A stretch of 12,623 nucleotides of DNA from JBIOWF01 sp044868295. GTDB taxonomy: Bacteria > Actinomycetota > Actinomycetes > Streptosporangiales > Streptosporangiaceae. Below, one piece after another: positions 1-5,607 of the stretch. The notes beneath the pieces are model-generated. The model saw only the letters and a list, made by a program, of their open reading frames with translations, ran no database searches and was not told where the DNA came from. Location: positions 1 to 12,623 of the forward strand of contig JBIOWF010000154.1 in the NCBI GenBank assembly GCA_044868295.1. The letters are read 5' to 3'. Made by a program: the position numbers and the translations under genes. The stretch's first letter is position 1. Every line of letters begins with the position of its first letter.

Positions 1-159
1 TACGACGTTTAAGTAGACCGCTATAGCACCCGGTTCGTCGTCCGGGGGACGGGCATGGGGCGGGACGGTTCGGAATTCACCGCCCGTCCTTCGGATCTGT
101 CCTTCGGATGTGCTCTTCCCCTGCTCACCCGGGCCATCTGATCGACACGCAGAACAAGC
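1..159. other. Gene-free left edge
   Basis: I see no convincing gene here. Open frames crossing it lack a ribosome binding site or run antisense to the small gene to its right. The only structure I noted is a short tandem duplication at 86-111. The window edge may cut off a neighbouring gene or promoter. Confidence 0.5.
86..111. repeat. Two-copy 13-bp tandem repeat
   Basis: GTCCTTCGGATCT (86-98) is followed directly by GTCCTTCGGATGT (99-111), 12 of 13 bases identical. It lies in non-coding sequence downstream of the terminator-like hairpin of the minus-strand gene. It may be simple slippage; no function is evident. Confidence 0.6.
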
Positions 160-188
160 GAACCCCGCCCCTTCACGGAGCGGGGTTC
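160..188 (-). terminator. Hairpin terminator after the CBM48 gene
   Basis: The arms GAACCCCGC (160-168) and GCGGGGTTC (180-188) are perfect 9-bp complements around an 11-base loop. The hairpin starts 20 bases past the stop codon of the minus-strand gene at 209-484. On that strand it is followed by a modestly T-rich run (GCTTGTTCT). Position and stem strength fit a transcription terminator, although the U-tract is weak, as is common in actinomycetes. Confidence 0.7.
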
Positions 189-208
189 CCAAGTACGCGC
201 GGCTCGGC

Positions 209-484
209 TCAGAGATGGACCAGGCTGCCGTGGTCGTCGATGTGATCAGCGGTCTCGTCATCGAACCAGACGCCGCCGGTGGCGAGATAGCGGAACCGGT
301 GAACGCCTGGCGGGAGGATCACCGAGACGGTGCGGGTGCCGTTGCGGCGGCGCAGCAACTCGTGGCAGCCGGGCCGCCAGTCGTTGAAGTCGCCGACGAC
401 ACTGACGACGCCGACAGGCTGATCGAGGGGCAGGGTGAAAGTGACTCGGGTCTTTCGGCCGAACAGCCGCGTGCGCCTGAGCAT
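209..484 (-). CDS. Small stand-alone CBM48 / isoamylase early-set domain protein
   Basis: A 91-residue protein that is essentially one carbohydrate-binding beta-sandwich of the CBM48 / AMPK-glycogen-binding (isoamylase N-terminal) type. After a basic start (MLRRTRLFGRKT), the strand VTFTLPL (14-20) leads to GDFNDW (31-36), the family hallmark whose Trp contacts glucan. HRFRYLATGGVWFDDE (62-77) is the second conserved block. There is no catalytic domain, signal peptide or membrane segment. I chose ATG 484 because AAGGGAGG sits about 8 bases upstream; the longer reading from 577 begins with low-complexity sequence and has no such site. Short proteins of this kind are common in actinomycetes and presumably bind glycogen or a partner enzyme, but the role is not established. 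It has no apparent link to the paa genes. Confidence 0.85.
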   Translation of the reverse strand: MLRRTRLFGRKTRVTFTLPLDQPVGVVSVVGDFNDWRPGCHELLRRRNGTRTVSVILPPGVHRFRYLATGGVWFDDETADHIDDHGSLVHL

Positions 485-710
485 CGGAAAACCTCCCTTG
501 GGGTGGGAATGGCCCAAGTTTTTCCGCCCGGCATGTCCGTGACGACTCCGACACGCAGGGCGTAACACAGTGTTCACGATGATTTGGCGATTAACGGGTG
601 GGATGGACGTGACGCGCGGATCAACGGATCAACGTCGAAATTCACCCGGGCTCGGCCGCCTGCTCGGCGATGATCCCTTCTCAGGCGCCGGCCGATTCCC
701 GTGCCGATCC

Positions 711-1910
711 TCAGGCCAGGATGCGGCGGCGGGTTCGCTCGACGACCGCCGACTGGAACCGGCGGAGCTCTCGCAGGGCTCGCGTGGCACCGGTCCGCCG
801 GGCCAGAGCCAGCGCCTGGCGGGCGAGGTCGGCCGATCGCTCACGCTCGTGGGCGTCGGCGTAGGCGTGCGCCATGCGGGCCATGGTCTGGGCGGTGACG
901 TAATTCGGTGCCCCCCGCGGCACCTGTTCCATGATCTCGATGGCGGTGTCGGCGTGGCCGAGCTGGACGAGACACCCGGCGCAGCACAGATTGTGCGCCT
1001 CGATCGAGGTGTCGAACGTGAACGGCGCCTCCTCCCCGGAATCCGCGAGTGACTGCGCGGACTCCTCCAGGCGGCGATGACACATGTCCTCGTCGCCCAC
1101 GAGGGCGTGGCCCTGCGCCTCGTGGTGGCGGGACTGCGCGTCCATCTGCCGGGGGAGGCGGACGCGTTCACGGGCGGCGACGGCGACGTCGATGAGCCGG
1201 CCGGAGCCGGCGCCGGTGTCTATCAGGCCGGCCCGCTGGATCAGCGCGTACGCCTCCAGCAGTGTGTCCCCGGCTTCACGTGCCTCGCGGAGGGCCTCGT
1301 CCGACCAGGCGAGCGCGCCCTCCGGCCGGCCGGCCTCATGGTGCATCCGGCTGATCAGCTCCGCGTTCTTGGAGGCGAGCAACAGGAACTCCCGGGCGAC
1401 CGGAGACCTGGCGTCGCGGTGGAATCCCTCGATGCCCTCGAAGACGGGGCGCAGCGCGATGATCAGGCCGTCCGGGCGGAGGTCCGTCCTCGTGTACGCG
1501 TTGAGGACGGCCTCGAAGTAGCTCACGGTCTCCTCGTCGGCCCGCCGGGGATCCTCGATCGCCCGGCCGGTGCGCTCCTCCTCGTCGGCGGTGAACGCCC
1601 CGGCGAGGAGGGGAATGCCGGTCAGGTGATGCCACAGGGTGGTCCCGGAGGCGTCGCCGACGAACACCTCCTCCTCATCCGCGCCGAACGCCCGGCACAG
1701 CAGCTCCGTGTAGCGCTCGTCGGGCCGCAGCTCCCCGGCCTCCCAGAGCGTGATCATCGAGGTGAGCACCTCCGGCGCGGGCAGCCGGTCACGTGACTCC
1801 TCGTCCGCCACGTCGGCCAGCCGGGCGGCCAGCTCCTCGCGACTCCACAGTCGGGCGCGCCGCGACGCCCGCAGGCGAGCGGACCAGATCGGAACATCGA
1901 TGGTGATCAT
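711..1910 (-). CDS. HTH (XRE-type) transcriptional regulator with helical C-terminal region
   Basis: A 399-residue protein. Residues about 7-80 form a Cro/C1-type helix-turn-helix in an expanded form: WSARLRASRRARLWSREELA, a charged linker, then VLTSMITLWEAGELRPDERY, with the GAD/EEE block (about 75-80) closing it. The rest is soluble and mostly helical, with repeated Ala/Leu/Arg-rich pairs (for example EGALAWSDEALREAREAG, HADTAIEIMEQ, RSADLARQALALARRTG) resembling TPR hairpins. This architecture is typical of actinomycete regulators that sense a peptide or protein partner; no ligand can be named. ATG 1910 is preceded by GGAGG with 9-base spacing inside a tandem 10-bp repeat. The gene points away from the paa genes, and 87 bases separate it from the nitrilase remnant upstream. 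It may be autoregulated through palindromic sequence in its leader, but this is inference. Confidence 0.8.
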   Translation of the reverse strand: MITIDVPIWSARLRASRRARLWSREELAARLADVADEESRDRLPAPEVLTSMITLWEAGELRPDERYTELLCRAFGADEEEVFVGDASGTTLWHHLTGIPLLAGAFTADEEERTGRAIEDPRRADEETVSYFEAVLNAYTRTDLRPDGLIIALRPVFEGIEGFHRDARSPVAREFLLLASKNAELISRMHHEAGRPEGALAWSDEALREAREAGDTLLEAYALIQRAGLIDTGAGSGRLIDVAVAARERVRLPRQMDAQSRHHEAQGHALVGDEDMCHRRLEESAQSLADSGEEAPFTFDTSIEAHNLCCAGCLVQLGHADTAIEIMEQVPRGAPNYVTAQTMARMAHAYADAHERERSADLARQALALARRTGATRALRELRRFQSAVVERTRRRILA

Positions 1911-1914
1911 CGGC

Positions 1915-1934
1915 GTGTACCTCCGTGTACCTCC
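1915..1934 (-). repeat. Duplicated ribosome binding site before the HTH gene
   Basis: On the plus strand GTGTACCTCC occurs twice in tandem (1915-1924, 1925-1934). On the coding strand this gives two copies of GGAGGTACAC just before the start at 1910. The nearer GGAGG has normal spacing (9 bases); the second lies 10 bases further out. A small palindrome, GTACC / GGTAC (1927-1931 / 1938-1942), overlaps the outer copy, so part of the leader could fold or bind a protein. Confidence 0.7.
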
Positions 1935-1997
1935 CCGGGTACGTCACACCGCGCCTACCACGGTGTCGGCGGTGGCCCTGTCTCGTGGTCTCCGCTC

Positions 1998-3008
1998 TCA
2001 TCCTGCGCTCTGCGCGGCGGCCTCGTCATCCCCCGATCTGAGGATGACCGACTCCGGCGGCGGGCTCGGGGCGAACGCGCCTGCCCCAAGGGGCTCGACC
2101 CGGGAAGTCGCGCCGCGGTTGAACTGGAGGCGGAGCACATCGGGACGGGAGTAGTGGCCGACCGGGTCCGCCGCGGCCTTGGCGAGGGGGATGGCGGCCA
2201 GGTCGACATCGGCGTAGAGGATGCCCTCCTCGTCCGGCGCGAGCGGCTCGGCCAGGCTCCTGCCGTCAGGTCCGAACACGCGGGCGTGCCCGCCTCCCGG
2301 CCGCAGCAGCGCGGCCCGGGGGCCGGTGAGATCGAAGGCCTCGATCGCCACGGGTCCGATGAGAGAGCAAGGCGCCAGGACGAACACCTGACCCTCGACG
2401 GCGTACTGCTGCGACGCCGCGGTGTTGACCTCGGGCCCCAGCGCGTACGCGGCGCCCGGGTACACGGAGAAGCTCGGCCACGACGCCACGTGGACCTGCT
2501 CGCCGAGGCTGAACATCGCGTACTTGGTGAGCGGCTGCAGGTGTTCCCAGCAGAACAGCGCGCCGACCCGGCCGATGGGCAGCTCGGCGACGTCGAGGTC
2601 GCTGCCGTCGCCCTCGCCGAACACGGACCGCTCGACATGGGTGGGCTTCAGCTTACGGCGGGTGAGGGCGACCTTCCCGTCGGCCCCGATGACGGCCTGT
2701 CCCATGTAGAGGCTGCCGCCCGCGCGCTCGCTGTAGCCCGCCACGATGCAGATCCGGTGCCGCCGAGCCGCGTCGACCAGGCGGTTGAAACGCTCGTCCC
2801 CGATCTCGACCCGGGACCGACACCTCGTGCCAGAACGCGATGTCGAGCGGGCCGTGAGCGGCGCCACGGGGATCGGCGCGATCGTGTCGCCGTTCCTGCG
2901 CGGTCTGCGCGACCACGCGTACAGCGTTCCGGCGGACGCCCGCGCCGCCCTCACGGCGCAGGCCATCAGGACGGCTTCCGCGACCCCACCTTGTCCGCGT
3001 ACGGCCAT
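1998..3008 (-). pseudogene. Arylacetonitrilase-type nitrilase, N-terminus lost (probable pseudogene)
   Basis: Numbering from ATG 3008, residues 67-336 are clearly a nitrilase of the nitrile-to-acid branch. They contain GYSERAGGSLYMGQ (91-104), RRKLKPTHVER (117-127, catalytic Lys119), VFGEGDGSDL, FCWEHLQPL (152-160, nucleophile Cys153), ASWPSFSVY (175-183), NTAASQQYAVEGQ (195-207) and HYSRPDV (285-291). The Lys-to-Cys spacing of 34 matches the family. Residues 1-66 do not look like a nitrilase: the expected N-terminal strand and the FPE motif with the catalytic Glu (about 83 residues before the Lys) are absent in all three minus frames. The adjacent frame contains WHEVSV at about 2832-2815, resembling the family's Y-H-E-x-S just before the intact part. 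That suggests a small indel at about 2808-2814 plus loss of sequence further upstream. With Glu missing, activity is unlikely. Intact relatives convert arylacetonitriles to arylacetic acids plus ammonia, which fits a place beside PAA genes. No strong ribosome binding site precedes ATG 3008, so the true start is uncertain. Confidence 0.75.
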
Positions 3009-3044
3009 GCGGCTTCTCGCTGTGCGGACTCCCGGCAGGCCGCG
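2821..3044. other. Unassigned segment at the nitrilase breakpoint
   Basis: This stretch lies between the recognisable nitrilase and the duplicated tetR tail. In the nitrilase frame it encodes an Arg-rich, non-family sequence. Two other frames look more coding-like by third-position G/C. One is a plus-strand frame giving SGATGIGAIVSPFLRGL and then HAYSVPADARAALTAQA; the other is the minus frame containing GPLDIAFWHEVSV. I recognise neither. It may be a fragment of another gene brought in by rearrangement. Confidence 0.4.
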
Positions 3045-3128
3045 CCTGTCATTCGGCTGCGCAGGCTCCGCCGGGGCGGGGGTGATCCGGCGGGCCCACC
3101 TGTCATTCGGCTGTGCGGCTGCGCAGGC
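3045..3128. repeat. Direct repeat duplicating the 3' end of tetR
   Basis: Plus-strand CCTGTCATTCGGCTG is present at 3045-3059 and again at 3099-3113, 54 bases apart. The similarity extends to 3066 and 3128: the two copies match end to end except that the second contains an extra 8 bases (CGGCTGTG, 3108-3115). The second copy is the end of the tetR coding region including its stop; the first is an extra tail downstream of the gene. It marks a local duplication next to the damaged nitrilase. Confidence 0.75.
3068..3093 (-). terminator. Possible weak terminator hairpin after tetR
   Basis: CCGCCGG (3068-3074) and CCGGCGG (3087-3093) are perfect 7-bp complements around a 12-base loop. They lie about 10-35 bases beyond the tetR stop on the minus strand, between the two copies of the direct repeat. 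No T-run follows. It could terminate the paaI-paaK-tetR transcript; G/C-rich hairpins occur by chance in such DNA. Confidence 0.35.
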
Positions 3129-3711
3129 CGTCGAAAAGGACGGTGGTCAGGGAGTCGGCCAGCACCTGCATGGTCAGGCCTCCGTCCGGCCGGTACCACT
3201 CGATGAGGGAGTTGACCGTGCCGAACAGCAGGCGGCTGGTCAGCCCGGGGTCGATGTCGGCGCGGACGCCGCCCTCCGCCGCGGCGAGGGCGACCAGCTC
3301 GGCGACGCGGTGGTCGAACTCCCTGCGCCGTTCGAGGGCGAGATGCTCGGCGGGGGTGTTGCCGCGCATCCGGAGGAGGAGGGTGACATAGGGCAGCTCC
3401 GTGACGAGCACCTCGACGCTCCGCCGTACCGTGTGCTCCAGCCGGGCGGTGGCGCTCGCCTGCGGCGTCTCCTCGTCGAGGACGGCGAACAGGGCGTCCA
3501 GCGCCCGGTTCACGGCGAGGGCCAGCAGCTCCTCCTTCCCGGAGACGTGGTGGTAGATGGAGGATTTGCGGATGCCCAACCGGCGGGACAGCTCCTCCAT
3601 CCCCGTGCCGTCGTAGCCACGCTCGTTGAAGACCGTGACCGCGGCCTCCACGAGGGAGCCGCGGTCATAGCCGGGACGGCCGCGGCGGGTGCGTTCCGAT
3701 GTCGGAGTCAT
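3103..3711 (-). CDS. paaR: TetR-family repressor, probable PaaR of the phenylacetate genes
   Basis: A 202-residue TetR/AcrR-type regulator. The N-terminal DNA-binding domain covers about residues 15-62: GSLVEAAVTVFNERGYDGTG, MEELSRRLGIRKSSIYHHV (helix-turn-helix) and GKEELL. The C-terminal ligand domain includes LPYVTLLLRMRGNTP and LLFGTVNSLIEWYRPDGGLT, a pattern I associate with actinobacterial regulators of CoA-thioester catabolism. ATG 3711 lies 25 bases after the paaK stop and lacks a good ribosome binding site, so translation may depend on paaK. A three-codon ATG TCC CCA TGA overlaps its start, probably by chance. Location in the paaI-paaK operon, plus TetR-type palindromes at both paa promoters, makes a phenylacetyl-CoA-responsive repressor the best guess. 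The family is certain; the specific role is inferred. Confidence 0.85.
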   Translation of the reverse strand: MTPTSERTRRGRPGYDRGSLVEAAVTVFNERGYDGTGMEELSRRLGIRKSSIYHHVSGKEELLALAVNRALDALFAVLDEETPQASATARLEHTVRRSVEVLVTELPYVTLLLRMRGNTPAEHLALERRREFDHRVAELVALAAAEGGVRADIDPGLTSRLLFGTVNSLIEWYRPDGGLTMQVLADSLTTVLFDGLRSRTAE

Positions 3712-3736
3712 GGGGACATTCTGGCAAGGCGCCGGA

Positions 3737-5080
3737 TCACGTTTCGCGCGCGTCCACGACGCGACGGAGCTTGCCCACCGAGCGCTCCAGGGATTCGGGC
3801 TCGACGACGACGACTTCGACGGTCACCCCGACGCCGTCCTTGACGGCCTGGACGATGGCCGCCGCGGCCGCCTCGCGCCGGTCGGAGGCGGCGTCCGGGC
3901 GGGCTTCGACGCGGACCGTCATGTGGTCCATCCGGCCACGGCGGGTGAGCTGGATCTGGAAGTGCGGGGCGACGTCCGGCACCCGCAGCACGATCTCCTC
4001 GATCTGGGTGGGGAAGATGTTGACGCCACGCAGGATGATCATGTCGTCGCTGCGGCCGGTGACCTTCTCCATGCGCCGGAACGGCCGGGCAGTACCGGGG
4101 AGCAGGCGCGTGAGGTCGCGGGTGCGATAGCGGATGATCGGCAGCGCCTCTTTCGTGAGGGACGTGAAGACCAGCTCCCCCTGCTCGGAATCGGGCAGTA
4201 CGGCGTCGCCGAGCGGGTCGACGATCTCGGGGTAGAAGTGGTCCTCCCAGATGTGCAGGCCGTCCTTGGTCTCCACGCACTCCTGGGAGACGCCCGGCCC
4301 GATCACCTCGGACAGGCCGTAGATGTCCACGGCGTGGATGTCGAGGCGCTCCTCGATCTCGCGGCGCATCTCCTCGGTCCACGGCTCGGCGCCGAAGATG
4401 CCGGTCCGCAGGGAGGTGGTGCGGGGGTCGATGCCCTGGCGTTCGAACTCGTCCAGCAGGGTGAGCATGTACGACGGCGTCACCATGATGATCTCGGGCT
4501 GGAAGTCCTGGATGATCTGGACCTGGCGCGCGGTCATGCCGCCGGACGCGGGGATGACGGTGCAGCCGAGCCGCTCCGCGCCGTAGTGGGCGCCCAGGCC
4601 GCCGGTGAAGAGGCCGTAGCCGTACGACACGTGCACCTTCTGGCCGGGACGGCCGCCGGCGGCGCGGATGGAGCGCGCGACCACGTCGGACCACATGGAC
4701 AGGTCAGCCTCGGTGTAGCCGACCACGGTCGGGCGGCCGGTGGTGCCGCTGGAGGCGTGGACGCGGCGGACGTCCGCCATCGGGACGGCGAACATGCCGA
4801 ACGGGTAGTTGTCCCGTAAGTCCGCCTTGGTGGTGAAGGGGAAGCGCGCGAGGTCGGCCAGCGTCCGGCAGTCCTCGGGCCGCACCCCCGCCTCGTCGAA
4901 CTTCCGGCGGTAGAAGGGGACGTTCGTGTACGCGTGCTCCAGGGTCTGCCGCAGGCGGGTGAGCTGCAGGGACGCGAGCTCGTCGCGGCTCAGCCGTTCG
5001 GCCGCGTCGAGGGTCTCCGGGTCCGGCGCCGCTCCGAGGCGCTGGGAGGGGCGGGCCGAAGTGTTCAGGTTGGTGCTCAT
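3737..5080 (-). CDS. paaK: Phenylacetate-CoA ligase PaaK
   Basis: Converts phenylacetate, ATP and CoA to phenylacetyl-CoA, the committing step of the aerobic hybrid pathway; cytosolic. The protein has 447 residues, close to the usual ~435-440, and belongs to the ANL adenylating superfamily. Visible motifs are the phosphate-binding SSGTTGRPT (110-118), YGYGLFTGG (153-161), GIFGAEPW (227-234), DIYGLSE (252-258), IRYRTRDL (316-324 region), the hinge GRSDDMIILRGVNIFPTQIE (342-361) and GKLRRV (436-441) with the likely catalytic Lys437. I chose ATG 5080 because GGAGG lies 7 bases upstream and its ATGA overlaps the paaI stop. The open frame continues upstream to 5707, but that part is an antisense or out-of-frame shadow of paaI. 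It is translationally coupled to paaI and followed by the repressor gene. Confidence 0.96.
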   Translation of the reverse strand: MSTNLNTSARPSQRLGAAPDPETLDAAERLSRDELASLQLTRLRQTLEHAYTNVPFYRRKFDEAGVRPEDCRTLADLARFPFTTKADLRDNYPFGMFAVPMADVRRVHASSGTTGRPTVVGYTEADLSMWSDVVARSIRAAGGRPGQKVHVSYGYGLFTGGLGAHYGAERLGCTVIPASGGMTARQVQIIQDFQPEIIMVTPSYMLTLLDEFERQGIDPRTTSLRTGIFGAEPWTEEMRREIEERLDIHAVDIYGLSEVIGPGVSQECVETKDGLHIWEDHFYPEIVDPLGDAVLPDSEQGELVFTSLTKEALPIIRYRTRDLTRLLPGTARPFRRMEKVTGRSDDMIILRGVNIFPTQIEEIVLRVPDVAPHFQIQLTRRGRMDHMTVRVEARPDAASDRREAAAAAIVQAVKDGVGVTVEVVVVEPESLERSVGKLRRVVDARET

Positions 5081-5499
5081 CGTGTCTCCTCCATTGGCCG
5101 GATCTTCCGGCTTCGACCCCGGAACTCCGCGATGACCTCGTCCCCCCGCCGGACGCACACGTCGTAGATGCCGTTGCGGCCGTAGCCGGTGCGCTCCTCG
5201 GCGGTGGCCACCAGCACGTCGCCCTCCCTGGCGGAGGCGACGAAGTTGATGTCCGCGCCCGCCGCCACGGTCACGCCGCCCCGGCTGTTGCAGGCGCAGG
5301 CGAAGGCGGTGTCGGCGAGCATGAACACATAGCCGCCGTGCGCGATGGCGTGCCCGTTGACCATGGCCGCCGTGATCGACATGCGGACGGTCGCGGTTCC
5401 GTCGCCGAGGGCCAGCACTTCCATGCCCACCCGCCGCGAGGCTTCGTCCGCCTCGAACATATCCCCGGCTGGGCTCCTGAACGGGCCCGGGTCCGACAT
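5077..5499 (-). CDS. paaI: Hydroxyphenylacetyl-CoA thioesterase PaaI
   Basis: A 140-residue hotdog-fold thioesterase. Family members hydrolyse ring-hydroxylated phenylacetyl-CoA and related dead-end thioesters, releasing CoA when the pathway stalls. The signature MVNGHAIAHGGYVFMLADTA (46-65) contains the conserved Asn-Gly-His, HGG and the catalytic Asp63 that corresponds to the Asp of characterised PaaI. ACACNSRGG (67-75) and DINFVASAREGD (83-94) are also typical. ATG 5499 has AGGAGG with 8-base spacing. It is the first gene of the minus-strand operon, reads divergently from the paaN gene, and overlaps paaK by four bases. Confidence 0.94.
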   Translation of the reverse strand: MSDPGPFRSPAGDMFEADEASRRVGMEVLALGDGTATVRMSITAAMVNGHAIAHGGYVFMLADTAFACACNSRGGVTVAAGADINFVASAREGDVLVATAEERTGYGRNGIYDVCVRRGDEVIAEFRGRSRKIRPMEETR

Positions 5500-5524
5500 C
5501 GCGGGTACCTCCTGTCAGCGCGAC

Positions 5525-5554
5525 TTGAATACCGACCGAATGTTCGGTTATGTT
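5525..5554 (+). promoter_or_regulatory. Putative promoter of the paaN-J-F-H-G operon
   Basis: TTGAAT (5525-5530) and TATGTT (5549-5554) with an 18-base spacer resemble a vegetative sigma promoter. The PaaR-like palindrome (5535-5548) fills the spacer, so a bound repressor would block polymerase. Initiation would leave a leader of about 45 bases before ATG 5608. Predicted by eye only. Confidence 0.5.
5535..5548. promoter_or_regulatory. PaaR-like operator in the divergent paaI / paaN region
   Basis: ACCGAATGTTCGGT has perfect 6-bp inverted arms (ACCGAA / TTCGGT). It fits the core ACCGNNCGNNCGGT that I recall for the PaaR operator of Corynebacterium glutamicum, except for TG in place of the central CG. 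It lies between divergent paa transcription units, inside the plus-strand promoter spacer and just downstream of the putative minus-strand promoter. A sister site precedes paaA. Confidence 0.75.
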
Positions 5555-5565
5555 GCGGTGGGGAT

Positions 5566-5595
5566 AAGTAATCCAGCATCCGACCTGCATGTCAA
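5566..5595 (-). promoter_or_regulatory. Putative promoter of the paaI-paaK-tetR operon
   Basis: On the minus strand a perfect TTGACA (5595-5590) is followed after 18 bases by TTACTT (5571-5566), a poor -10 match. The hexamer overlaps the ribosome binding region of the divergent gene. The palindrome at 5535-5548 would lie about 20-35 bases downstream of transcription start, suitable for repression of both directions. The -35 is good but the -10 is weak, so the exact start is uncertain. Confidence 0.4.
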
Positions 5596-5607
5596 GGGGT
5601 GAAGCGC

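Noticed and set aside
110..565. Open frame on the plus strand across the CBM48 gene
   Set aside because: It is antisense to a gene with clear family motifs and ribosome site; the translation is low in complexity and unrecognisable.
564..574. AACACAGTGTT palindrome upstream of the CBM48 gene
   Set aside because: Only 5-bp arms, one copy, about 80 bases from the start, with no convincing promoter around it; may be chance.
1077..1796. Long plus-strand frame antisense to the HTH regulator
   Set aside because: Typical high-GC shadow; the minus-strand protein has a recognisable domain and good start signal.
1946..1966. ACACCG / CGGTGT hairpin between the nitrilase remnant and the HTH gene
   Set aside because: Six-base arms with a 9-base loop are easily found by chance in GC-rich DNA; no T-run.
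2154..3206. Plus-strand frame of 350 codons across the nitrilase
   Set aside because: Antisense to clear nitrilase motifs; no family resemblance and no ribosome site.
3709..3719. Three-codon ATG TCC CCA TGA overlapping the tetR start, as a regulatory mini-ORF
   Set aside because: No ribosome site of its own; too short to distinguish from chance.
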